The notes under the pieces are model-generated. The model saw only the letters and a program-made list of their open reading frames with translations, did no database searches and was not told the origin of the DNA. A stretch of DNA of 64,000 bases from Morella rubra (Eukaryota > Streptophyta > Magnoliopsida > Fagales > Myricaceae), in the NCBI GenBank assembly GCA_003952965.2, contig CM025851.1, positions 393,501-457,500 on the forward strand. Direction: 5' to 3'. Below, piece after piece: positions 22,246 through 34,200 of this stretch; the stretch's first letter is position 1, and every line of letters starts with the position of its first letter. A program made the translations under genes and the position numbers.

Positions 22246-25200
22246 ATGATACCCTCCACTTCTTTCGATCCCTGAAACATAATTTGATTAACAATCCAAA
22301 TGCTCATCTTATGATAAAGTGAAAATACCTTCAAATTGAAGGCGACCTTGCCATTGTCACCATGATTAAAAGACACAAAAGTGATTTTGGCATGATCATA
22401 ATTAATTACAGCTGGCATCCTTTTCTACCACGATTAAGTATCAGCCTCTGTTTACTTGATTTACAGAAGTGGTATTTTAGATTCCACAGTTGACAGACTA
22501 TTCAGACTATGATACGCATTTGGCAAAAAAATCAACTCTCAAATGTATGTACTTTCCATATATTTGTTATTGACATCTTTTATAAAAAAAGACATGTCTC
22601 TTACCATATGTTTTCGGAGCACAGATAAGACTTCCTCGTGAAACCACAACCTACTACGTTCTCCTAGATTATTAGGTGACTTTTCTTGAACAACCTCCCT
22701 TCCCATGTCACGAATCAAATCATGCATCCTCAGCTCATTTCTCTCATTAATTGTTAGGAGAGACCGTTGAATGAGAATACTCATACCAATATCTGGAAAG
22801 AAATCACAACCATCATGTACTTTGCTGACATATTCTGTATCTGTACCAATAAAAAAGCATGCAATATCAAGGAATATAGCTTTCTCTGTATCATCCAGTG
22901 AATCAAAACTTATTATTAGTATTTTCTGAATCCGTTGATGAGGAGTCTTTTGTAGCTTCTCCAATGTGCTTTTCCATTCAATAATGCTTCTTCCACGTAG
23001 ATAAGAACCCAAAACTTCTAGAGCCAATGGAAGTCCTCCAGCATAACCCACAACATCAAGAGAATGATTTAGGTAATTTTCTATTGGATGGGGCTTCTTA
23101 AAGGCATGCCAACTGAAAAGTTGAAGGGACTCCTCAGAATTCAATTCCTCAACTTCGTAGTTTTCATTAACTCCTAGTTGAATTAGCACCTGTTTATCTC
23201 TGGTTGTTGCAATAAGCCTACTTCCTGGCCCAAACCATTCAATGTTTCCAGCTAATGAATTAAGCTGATACAAGTGATCCAAGTCATCAAGAACAATCAA
23301 CACTTTTTTGCAGTGTAATCTTTCCTTAATCAAATTGATTCCTCTATCAACATTGCCAATCTTCAAGTTCTTCGTTTTCAATATATCATAAAGAAGTTGT
23401 TCTTGTAAATGAATCAAACCATTGGATTTCTCTGAAACTTCTTTAATGTTTGAAAGAAAACTACTTCCTTCAAATTCATGGCATAATTCGTTGTAGACAG
23501 CTTTTGCTATGGTTGTTTTGCCTATTCCACCCATCCCGTATATGCCCACAATGCGAACGTCACTTGTCCCAAGATCTAATAGAGTTTTCACTTTTCCAAC
23601 ACGAGAAACCATTCCCACTGGGTGTAAGGCAACATGCAAGCGAACTTTGTGCACTTGCTGCAAAATTTCTTCAACAATCTTCTTGATGAACCTTGATTCA
23701 TATCTGATCATTAAAAATATCAATAAAACAACAAAACAAGCACAATGGAAAAAACACAAAGAAAACTGGATGCAGATATCATATTTGAGTTACATCCAAC
23801 TTATTAATAATATCAGTTAAATTAATTTCTTCCTATCCAAGGGTATTCCATAAAAAACCAACTTTTTTCTACTTCAATGCCTTTTCGCGGACAAAGATCT
23901 CTCGAAGAGGCATTGGTCTTTTATCTACTGTAGTGTTGGCAATTGGCATAGGACTCAAAACCATCAACTAATTCCAACCAAGAAGAAACATTTATATGTG
24001 CGATCATATCGTCTACACAACTTTCATCTAACTCGGAATATATTTATAATTCTTGTTGAGCAAGACTAATCAGAGTCTGCGCCAAAAAATTCATTTGGGT
24101 CGCACCATTTTCTCCTATATTGCTTGTGCGGCGACAGTGATTTGGCCCATCTTTAGTTGTTATCAATTTTCACCAAATATTTACGAATAAAGATGTGAGA
24201 AAACCAAAAAGAAAAGAAAATACCCGTTCGCCATATCTTGGAGATCCCAGCAGGACAGATTGGCAGCTTCGGCAAGAGCTGCTCTCCACTGCTGCAGCCT
24301 CTCCATCTCCGCCTGAAACCGCTTTTCATGCTTAGCGAATGCGTCCGCAAAAGTTCCACTTTGTTCTCGGACATCAGAGGGGTTCACATCATAAAATATC
24401 GGAAGAAGAGCGTGACCCCTGCTATTCTTACAGTGCAAGATCTCCACAAGCTCATCAAGGCACCAACTCATAATCTTTAGAGAAAACCACAACGGAAAGC
24501 CTGGATCCTCGAATGGCGTTGATCAGTTCGGTCGAGATGTTCTCTCCTATTGGAAGCTCCACGTCGTCTCGAAAGGTGCGAATTCCGGCATGCTCCAAGG
24601 CGGTGAAGAGGTGATCAACGAAATTCTTGCGGGTGTCTTCACCCCTGAAACTCAGGAAGACGTCATGATTCCAACCAGGATTGCAGTGGGTTTGAGCAGC
24701 CATGTAAAAGGAGATGCTTTGTCTTGATCGAGCTGACTGAAAAAGGACGCAGACCCTGTCAGAGGCGGAGCTCGAGTAGCCGTGTGAAGCAGCATTTTTA
24801 GATTTAATAGTGCTACGGTATATAAAATATATTTTCTTATTTTAATATAAATTGCAAAGGACGACAAAAATTACGTTGACTATTTACAGGTACTTCGTGT
24901 CCCGTAGACTATTAAGTTTTGCTGTTAGAGGAATCAGCATCTAATTACTAATATTATAACTTTTTTGGGTAACTGTCAGTATTCTAATATTATAACTTCA
25001 TTATTTATAAAAACATATGTTTGGCACTTATGAGAAACCCGTCACAACCTGTCAAGTATTGCCTACCACAGGGGCAGATTAGGCTCCTGTCCGAATTTCA
25101 CAAATTTAAAATTTAAAAAGCGTTAAACATAATATATAAATTTTATACTATTTAATGTTATATTCTCCCTATCTATCCCAATTATATCAACAGAAACTTA

Positions 25201-25439
25201 TAATCGAAATTGTAATATATAATTCTAAACAGATATAATAAATAAAGTTTACATTATTTAATATTAATTATATATAATTTCAAACAACATAAATACTACA
25301 ATTAGATCCACACAGTGTGTCTATATCATTTAATACGAACGAAAAAAATAATTAGATGGAGAGCACACCTTACCCAACGAAAACAAAAGGTTTTTAGTTT
25401 AGATAAAACACAAATGAAATTCTACAATTGATTCTTAAA

Positions 25440-25850
25440 AGCGTGAAGATTGAACCGTCCAGCAAGTCTTACCGATATTGCAGATGGGTTCGCGTTCCCG
25501 GGGTTAGGGCCAGAACTCAGAAGTCCTGTCGGCGAGTTGCCAGTGCCTTGGAGACGAACGAAGGGGTTTCCAGCGAGAGCTCCTAATAGCTTTGAGAGAG
25601 ACTATAGAAACCGAGATGGGGAACGGGATATGGCTTACTGGAGAAAGAGAGGTCAGTTTGGAACGCGAGGAAGCGAGAAAGAGAGAATTAGAGAAAGGTG
25701 CAGCATCAAGCATCTGCGGATTCGAAAAGGGGGAAGAAGAAAGAGAAAAATTATGGGAAGAGGTGAGTTTGGACAGCGGTGCGGGGAGTGGGTGTTACGG
25801 AGATCGGAGATCCGGTACGAATGGACTTGAAAGACTTTATTAATTGACAA
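25440..25850. other. GC-rich island with long open frames, possible exon relic
   Basis: Clearly more GC-rich than its AT-rich flanks and open in more than one frame on both strands. On the minus strand, an ATG at 25713 after a CAG begins a serine-rich, transit-peptide-like 69-codon frame. A second minus frame after an AG near 25605 reads LLGALAGNPF and ends at a good donor (TCG/GTAAGA) near 25475. The two would be separated by an intron too short for plants, and no further exons are visible. I do not recognise a family. It could be a gene fragment or chance. Confidence 0.25.
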
Positions 25851-28800
25851 AAGTTTGACATTGGCGATTTCGTTGAGTTGTCAAATATCTAGAACTAATG
25901 AAAGTTGACATTAAACTTTATTGATCCTAATCCATCTTTATTAGCGTCGAACGGAGCCCAAACGGAACATTCCCTTCTCTTAATTATTCAAATCAGGCTT
26001 ACTCTTTCTTTCCTCCTTTCAGCTAGATAAAAATCAGTAGGCCCGAAGAGCACATTCTAAGAGCACACCGCTGCTGTTCCGGCAAATTGAACCCGCAGGC
26101 TTTGAATGATCATAAAGGGTTTTAAACAAAGATGGCTAGCACATGCTCGGTTTCAAATTTTTTTGATAAGCAGAAAAATAAGAATTTTAGCTATTTTTAA
26201 GGACTAAAATTTTGTGGCTTCCATTTTTGGAAGGAATCACATATAAGTAAAAATTTGCGAAGGGATTGTCATGTGGTGGTCTTTGTATCGTAATCTTCCA
26301 CACCAAATAGAAAGAAGAGACAGGAGGGGAAAAAAAAAGTGGAAAGAATAGAAAAACACCATTAATAGGGACGTTAATTCGGAGGGCTTGGGCTAAGGGA
26401 GATGATTAAAAAGTGTGAAATCAAACTTGACACAATTATCTAGTAAAAATAACATGAGGCCCAAAAGAGTTAAGTTTTCGCCAAGTTTTGCTTGGGTTTG
26501 ACTGATTCCCAATTTGAGTTTTATCGAGCCATTGCCCAAATAATGGGTAGTCTAAGGAAAACCCAAACTCTCACATGGGTCGTGTGGTTCAAACAGTTAA
26601 CGGGGATACGGAAAGGCTAAGGTCCCATTATATTTTGGGCAAGGTTGTACATTTGGGCTATTCTTGGACCAGCCTTTTCAAATTGCAATAAGCTGGATGC
26701 GGTACTCTGTTTCAGTTGGTTGGTTTTTTCCCTCCCTCTGAGGGAGGGGGAATGAGCCTGGTACATGTATGGCTTGTCTTGTCAAGCATTATGAGCATTT
26801 GAATCACTCTGCAAAGCAAGATGGCCAAATCTTTTTCAAAGCCAATGGATTCTTTACAGACAAATTTCCTTGATGCGATTGTGGATTTCAAACAACTGTG
26901 TCGAAGTCAGGACTCGGGAGAGTAATGGAAGGGAAGGGAACTATTTCTGGCAAATTTGTCAAATCCGGGTCTCCCACTGGCACTTGACATGGATTCCTAT
27001 TTATGGCAAAGTCCAAGGCAGCACCAACTAGCCCACTTGGGCACCCACCCACCCAAATGTCTCTTCGTGTTCGGCTTTTCTCTCTTTTCCGCCTCCCCAT
27101 AATTGTTCCTTTACGTGGAAAAGAAAAAACTTTTTCCACAGTTGAAGGATCACTTTCTATGCTTGCGCATGGTCACACGCCTCTCCTACTAAGAAATAGG
27201 AATCTCCATAATTGCATTTTCCTTCCCCCTTTTTCTTTTCGAAGAAATTATTTGTTGTTGCTTCGCTTTAGTGATTGAAGCAACTGAAAGTATATGGATG
27301 TGGACAACAAAACAGGCTGCAATATACTATATTTGCACCCAATATGGAAAAAGAAGATATTAGTGGGGAGGTTCTTCAGCAGTTACGTGTTGGGTGGGCA
27401 TTGGTGCTCGTGGCCGTGGGTTGGCTCGACCACACCCTTAAATTATTTAGGTTGGTGTTTGAGGGCCTCTTGATTTTGGTTAGTGGGGTTCCCCGTTCCC
27501 TGTCTGGTGTCTCTGCAGAGACTATTTTTTATTGGTGTCATGTCTTCCTCTTTGGTCTTGCTCTACTTCATTTTGGTGCTCAGATTATTGTCTTGTCGGC
27601 AATAGGAGCATCCATTCTCTGTTAGCGCCCCAGGTGTTCCCACCAACAAGCAAAGAAAAGAAGATTTGCTTCAGTATCAAAATCTGTTCACAGAAAAGGC
27701 GGAAACCAAAAAAAAAGAATAAGTACTTTATTTCTGTTCTTCTTGCTATATTATTATCTACGTAGCTGAGACTTATTATTGTTAATGTTAGTTTAATTAT
27801 TATCTAAAAATAATACCTGCGCCTCAAGTGGACTCATCCCGTATAGATTTTTATAGGGAAAAAAAAAAAAAGCAATAAAAAGCCGGAGAGAATATATTTG
27901 ACGTGAAAGAAAGATCAAAGAAATGAAAGAGTGAAGTCATATCTAATCACCCTTTATGCGGCAAGTAAGCATGTTCAGCGATGGTACTGTCAACAGCTAG
28001 GCCATTTTCAGCTGGCCTAGTGAGAGGATGTTGAATATATTCGCCCGGCCACTTCTATTAGACCTTAGTTATCGTATTGGCCGCAACTTATAGCCATGGA
28101 ATTTGCTTTCGAGTATTATGGATGTTGGTCCCAAAAGGAGCCGACCTTCTCCATTGTCAAATGCTTCTTTTTTTCTTCGTCGTTTAATACCGCAAACCTT
28201 CTCCCTAAAGGATTTTCACCAATCTCTAAAAGTTTTGGTAAATATTTGCAACGAAAAGGCTAAACTAGCGATTCCCATGTTCCTTCCGATGACCATTTTT
28301 CCGTACTATAAACCGCGATGGATCATAATCATGCACAGAAACTGCTCGACCATTGTGCTGAGTGTTGCATTTTCTGTTTCTTTTTCGACCCAAATAATTT
28401 TTTTTCCTCTTTTAAGCTTCTTTGACCCAATAAGACACTGATGATGTGAAAGATGCGGAAATGGTCCTCGTATAATCATAGCTCGGTGGAGAATGCGCAA
28501 TAAGAGAGTAGAGAATTCTATTCTCGAGCCCCAAATTTGTGTGAGAAAAGAAAGCAGGAATAAAACTCATGCGCGTTAAAAGATGGCCCATAAAGAAAAC
28601 GAAGTCAAATCCCATCACCCTTTATAAGAAAAAGTTTATTCAGAAATGGTGCAAAGCGGTTTTCAAAAGGGAAGTGAGATTGATGTTGAATATCACCACA
28701 AAACTATTATGCTAAGTCATTTTTAATGATGCCCCATCAAACAGGAAACCGGTTGTAGTTGTTGGTCCCATAGCAGACCAACCGTCGCAGTACTTATATT

Positions 28801-30260
28801 CTCCTCCAGTAACCAGTTTGCGCTCACTTTTAGTACAGATCAGCAACTCTTAATTACCTTAACAATATACCAATTCTTCTAGTCTTGAAGCATTTAGTTT
28901 GGATAAAGTTCGGGTTTTACAAACTCCAAACATATTTTATTATCTATGTATTGGACTGCTGCACAAAAATCTTAGAAACTTTGGAATGGTGAACTTCCCA
29001 CCTAGATAGAGAAAGTAGATTTTGCATCTCAACCAATTACACGGGCACCATTCCTGCTTAAGACGACAAGCAAAATATCTGGTCCTCTTCCTTTTGATCA
29101 CACGAGTCACGACGAGGGCCACTCAACGAAGCAAAAATTTGTCTGCACCTGATAAATAAAGGAAGTGTGGAACCTTCACAGTCTCCATGGACTTGAACAG
29201 GAAGCTATTTAGCTGAAAACTAGGCTTTTAGGTCTGTTCATTGGCCGAAAAGGGTTGAGTGGTGAGCAGAATACCACAGGCCACGTCAATTTCAGACATA
29301 TAATGCACAATTTTTCCAGCAGAAAAAGATATCAAAGCGAAGATTCCGAGCCCAATAGATCTTACACTCCAGATTCCTCCCTTCCCCTTTCTCTATCAGA
29401 AATTACAAAAGAATGTATGTCTCTTTGGCCGTCGAGAGGGCAACTGGCAACAACAAAATGAGAAAATGACAGTGCTAGATGGCATAAAGAACCCTTCTCG
29501 TTTTAGGCTTTTAACTTTTTCTGTCTCTGTGTTTGAGCTTGATTTTCTCTCTCTTCTCCATGCCACAGCCAATATTATGCGGACAGAGACTCACACGTAC
29601 ACTACGTTCTTCCCTTTTGATTCTGCCTGTACAGTGTATCTCCAAGCTCAGTCTTTTGTCGACTTAATCAACCAACCAGGCGGTCGTGAGACATAACTCA
29701 TACTTTTAACACCTTTCCCCCAAAAAAGAACATTTATATGGTAAATATCGGTTGGGACGAGAGTACAAGACTTCAAGATCAGAAGAATGTATTTCCATTT
29801 TCCAACGGGTTTAGAAACAAATTGTAGTTTAACTTTAAAAAGGAGAAAGAGCGTGTTTTTGACTCGATGAGTCAACTGGGCTGGAGGAGGGTTAGCTGGG
29901 ATAGGTCATATCTGTGGGGGAGAGAAAGGGAGGGGGGGACTGTGAATGGTATTTAGGAGAAAAGGCAGCTGAAAAGGTGGGGAAAAGTGATCAAAGAAGG
30001 TAGGAACAAAAGAACACATCAAATCAAACACCTTTTTACCCCCTCTCAATCTCTCTCCTCTCTCAGTGCATGTGTTGAGGAATAGTTAGGGTGAGAGCGA
30101 AGAAAACCCGTTGGTGGGTGAGGCCCCCACATTCTCAAAAACGCGCTTCGACCTCAACGACAAATGCTTTCCTTCACTTCAGTATGATGGTATGTGACAC
30201 TCTGGTGTAAGTTGTGGGGTTGGTTCTTTCCCTGTCACTCTCAACCTTTACAAATTGAAT

Positions 30261-30289
30261 AGTGCCTCTCTCTCTCTCTCTCTCTCTCA
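30261..30289. repeat. (CT)n microsatellite in the SMXL upstream region
   Basis: A CT dinucleotide tract about 950 bp upstream of the SMXL start codon. Pyrimidine tracts are common in plant promoters and leaders; no role is demonstrated. Confidence 0.9.
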
Positions 30290-31240
30290 TCCTAGCTATG
30301 AAACTCGACCAGCTCAAAACAAGGCAACTCGGATGACTCGGACCCCTACGCATTCTGATGTAAAAGTCTGGTTTTGGCGGAAGTAGCCAAGGGTGTACGG
30401 GTCAAGAGACGATCAAAGGTGAGAGACCGGTCACAAAAGCATAGAAGACACTACTGATTAGAAACCGAAAAGTATAGATAATTAGGAAAAGTCTAAAACC
30501 ATGTTCTGCCAAATTAAAATACGTGGGGGTAAATGTCATTATAAAGATATTACTGAGAAAGTACCCTCATTGAATTGTAAGCATTTGAAAGTCTTAGCCG
30601 CGTCATTGTGCGGACACCAAACCATCAATTTCGCATATGGAAGCTATCAACCTGCACAGGAGGGAAAAGAAAAGAAAAAGTTCCCAACTTTGTTTTGCAA
30701 GCAACGGTACAGGATTGAGTTGCCCTGATTATTGCCGAGTCAACTCACTGATGCTGGTAGCTGATTCTCAGAGAGTGCTCCGGGAGAAAAAGATCAATTA
30801 CACGAAGGCATAGATAGTGACGTTGACTGTCAATGTTGCCCCCACTCACAAAGTATAAGTGCACGCAGCATCTCTCCCTGTCTCCGTCTCAGAGAAAAGC
30901 ATATGATGACGATGATACTCCTGGAGTCCAAGACACGGGAAAAAAAATAAAAATAAATAAGGAACGAGAGGGGGAAGGGAGCTGTGATGTACAGAATCTA
31001 TTCTCACCGTCTGTTTCTTCCGGGTAGGTCCCATCCCGTCCTTTGCAGGCCCCACCCCGCACCACCGCAACTCCTCCTCCTCCTTCGCACCGCCAATAAA
31101 TAAATTAAGAGCCCCCTGCAAGTAACATAAATGTATGCACGAGAATTAAAAGAAAGGACTTTTTAAAAAATTATTTTGATTTCAGTCAATAAAATAACGA
31201 ACATATTAACAAAAGCAAAGTGTTTCTATTTTCACCGGAG

Positions 31241-34200
31241 ATGCCTACTCCGGTCAGTGTAGCCAGGCAATGCTTAACGACGGAGGCAGCCCACGCGCTG
31301 GACGAGGCTGTGGCTGTCGCACGCCGACGTGGACACGCCCAAACGACGTCGCTCCACGCCGTCTCTGCCCTCCTTTCCCTTCCCTCTTCCACCCTGCGAC
31401 AGGCCTGCGTGCATGCGCGGAGCTCCGCCTATTCGCCCCGCCTCCAATTCAAAGCCCTGGAGTTGTGTTTGGGTGTCTCACTCGACCGAGTTCCGTCGAC
31501 CCAACTCGCCGATGACCCGCCAGTGTCGAACTCTCTCATGGCCGCGATAAAGCGCTCCCAAGCAAACCAAAGAAGACAACCCGAGAATTTTCATCTCTAT
31601 CATCAGATGCCGCAGCAATCTTCTATTTCCCCAGTGAAAGTGGAGCTCCAGCATTTGCTTCTATCGATTCTCGATGACCCGGTAGTGAGCCGGGTTTTTG
31701 CCGAAGCAGGCTTTCGGAGCTCCGAAATAAAGCTCGCTATCGTCCGCCCACTCCCTAACCTTCTCAGATATTCGCGCTCCAGAGGCCCGCCTTTGTTTCT
31801 CTGCAATTTGAGCGAGTATTCCGACCCGGGTCGTCGGGGCTACCCTTTCCCGTTCTCGAGTTTCCCTGGGTTTTGCGGCGGGGACGAGAACTGTAGACGT
31901 ATTGGGGACGTTATGAATAGGAACAAGGGAAGGAATCCTCTGCTCGTAGGTGTATGTGCTTACAGCGCACTCCAAAGTTTCACTGAGGCAATAGAAAAGA
32001 GAAAAGATAGCGTCTTGCCTGTGGAACTTTCTGGGTTGAACATAATCTGCATTGAAAATGATGTCTCAGAGTTTTTAACCGAGAATTCTGATAAAGCTGA
32101 GGGTTTGAGGTTTGAGGAGCTGGGTTCGAAGGTGGAGAAGAGTTTGGGCCCTGGGTTGGTGGTGAATTTTGGAGACCTGAAGGCATTTGTGAACGACGAG
32201 GCCTCATGTGAAGCGATGCGCCAGGTCGTTAACCAACTGACGAGGTTATTGGAGCTTCGTGGTGGGAAAGTGTGGCTGATAGGTGCCGCTGCGAGCTATG
32301 AGTCGTATTTGAAGTTTTTGAACAAATTTCCGTCAATCGAGAAGGACTGGGACTTGCAGCTTCTGCCCATCACTTCTCTCAGGCCGTCTTCCATGGCTGA
32401 ATCATACCCCAAGTCCAGGTAAACTGATCTGGTTTTATTATTTCCAGTGTACTACTGCTTGTGTTGGCTTGTATTATTATATTGAGCTCTCAATTTTTTG
32501 AAGTCGTTACATGAATGTGTACGTAAGATCTTTGTTTGCTTCTGAAATTTAATATTACACTATCTTGGTCCTCGTACAATATTAAATTTGGAATTGTATT
32601 TTATGTTACACACGGCTGAAGGACATAGGGAAGTTTTTAATCAGATTACCGAGTACTTGACTTCTTTGATTATTTTTTAAATTAAAAAGTTTTTTCTTTT
32701 CCTGCTGTTGGTTTCTAACAGTTTCTTTTCCTCTTGTTGTTCCTTCTATTTTCTCCAACTCACAATCTTTGGAGGAGTATGGTTATACGCCATTTAGTTG
32801 AACTGGTGAATGTTGAGCTGTATGTTGCGACTTCACAGAGAGTATTATCTTTGTCACGTGGGAGGACGAAATTTTGAATTTTTTAGGGAGTAAGGTTATA
32901 CGCCATTTAGTTGAACTGGTGAATGTTGAACTGTGTGTTGCGACTTCACAGAGAGTATTATCTTTATCACGTGGGAGGACGAAATTTTGAATTTTTTAGG
33001 GTTTTTTGTTCCGACGTTTCTGGCTACCCATCGATTTTTATTGTTAAATTTGGCAGCAATATATAATTATGTTGGCTACATTGGGGTTTACATCCCTTGC
33101 AACGTAGCGTCTAATGTAGTCTGTAACCTATTGCTAGCTATTCTCTTGGCTGCAGACCTTCCATGTCTCTAACTTTACCCGTTCCCAGCATGAAGTTGCC
33201 ATCTAGTAAGAATTACACAATATCTGTTAATTTCAGCACCGTTTACAATCCTATATGCTTACTCGCTTATAATCAAGAAAAGTTGGCCAGGGTAGCAACT
33301 GTCGAGTAACTTCTTAAGACTATGCTCGGTTCTGGATTCAAGGCTCTCTCTTCCTTTAAACTTGACTAATATTGATGAGTTAAAGAGCGGTTATGTTGTT
33401 GTGATCTCCTGTGCAGCTTGATGGAGTCATTTGTTCCATTTGGTGGGTTCTTTTCGACACTTTCTGATTTGAAGGTTCCATTGAGAAGCTCATATCAATG
33501 TGTTCCCCGCTGTCGCCAATGCAATGACAAGTGTGAACAAGAAGTAATGGCTGTTTCAAATGGAGACTTTATTGCTTCAGTTGCTGATCAATACAAGTCT
33601 AGCTTGCAATTACTTGATATGAAGGTATGTATTACGTTTAAATAGTTTTCTGCAATCCCGACTAGTTTCACCTTGCAGATACTTGAATCTATGCATCTGT
33701 TTGTCAACCATTGTCCACTGGGATGGGAATGAAGCTTTTTTATTTTGTATTTTTCATACTCTTTCGTCTTTGGGGATGGGAATTGGGAGTAAGGGTTCAA
33801 ACTGGTAATATAAGCAATATAACAGACATCTAAAAATGTGGGACATTCCTAAAACTATTGCTAACTTTGCTCCTCGTGGTGCCAGGCCTCTTAGAAATAG
33901 AATTCATGGAGGTACCTGTTCTCTGATATAAGCTACTATCTTATAACAGTGGTAAGATTTATAATCAGCCTTCATTTGCACCAAAAGAGTGTCAAGTAGC
34001 CTATGGAAGTATGTTATGGGGTGACTTTTATCTCCTGAAAAATGGGTTGATCAGTACGTCCAAACTTGATAGTTGATGGGAACATTAAGCTTATTCGCTG
34101 CTATACTTAGTGTGTTATGTTAATGGTTCACTCTATACACTTCATTGGTTTCATAACCAGGCGATGTCCTTTCATATGGGCGAATAACCAAAGCTTTTTA

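Larger units (their letters stand above)
20045..24703 (-). pseudogene. TIR-NB-ARC-LRR (TNL) resistance gene, frameshifted
   Basis: Exons by homology: TIR 24703-24224, NB-ARC 23703-22605, linker exon 22271-22025, LRR 21616-20711 and post-LRR/C-JID-like 20599-20045. TIR: FLSFRGEDTRKNF is intact, but 8 bp are missing just after SKDY compared with the neighbouring TN gene, so the frame breaks before SWCLDEL. NB-ARC is canonical and open: GMGGIGKTT, VLIVLDDLD, GLPLALEVLGSYL and MHDLIRDMGREVV. The linker exon starts correctly (GSKEVEGIILNLP) but loses frame after KQLR; the expected LQIDGVYLSDA and NCPLEFLPANFHLEN survive in other frames. The LRR exon is open for 302 codons (about ten leucine-rich repeats). 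The last exon reads GSSISIHVPSL and later CAVFAVKNE, typical of the post-LRR domain, with an acidic tail. Such receptors trigger NADase-based immune signalling. Adding 8 bases would restore splice phase, which supports a real deletion. Two independent breaks make a functional protein unlikely. Confidence 0.87.
24704..31240. other. Long intergenic region between the TNL pseudogene and the SMXL gene
   Basis: 6.5 kb with no gene I can support. The left edge is the TNL promoter. 24780-25440 is very AT-rich. 25440-25850 is a GC-rich, low-stop island (separate entry). 26250-27800 contains several open frames without family features. The last 1.2 kb (about 30000-31240) is the promoter and leader of the SMXL gene, with a CT microsatellite at about 30261-30289 and scattered poly-A. 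Confidence 0.5.

Noticed and set aside
27275..27625. 116-codon hydrophobic open frame on plus
   Set aside because: No motif or family resemblance; the hydrophobic residues come from a T/G-rich stretch, and the flanks lack plausible splice or leader context.
31220..31240. Upstream extension of the SMXL frame
   Set aside because: It relies on a GTG start; the conserved family start MPTPV is the ATG at 31241.
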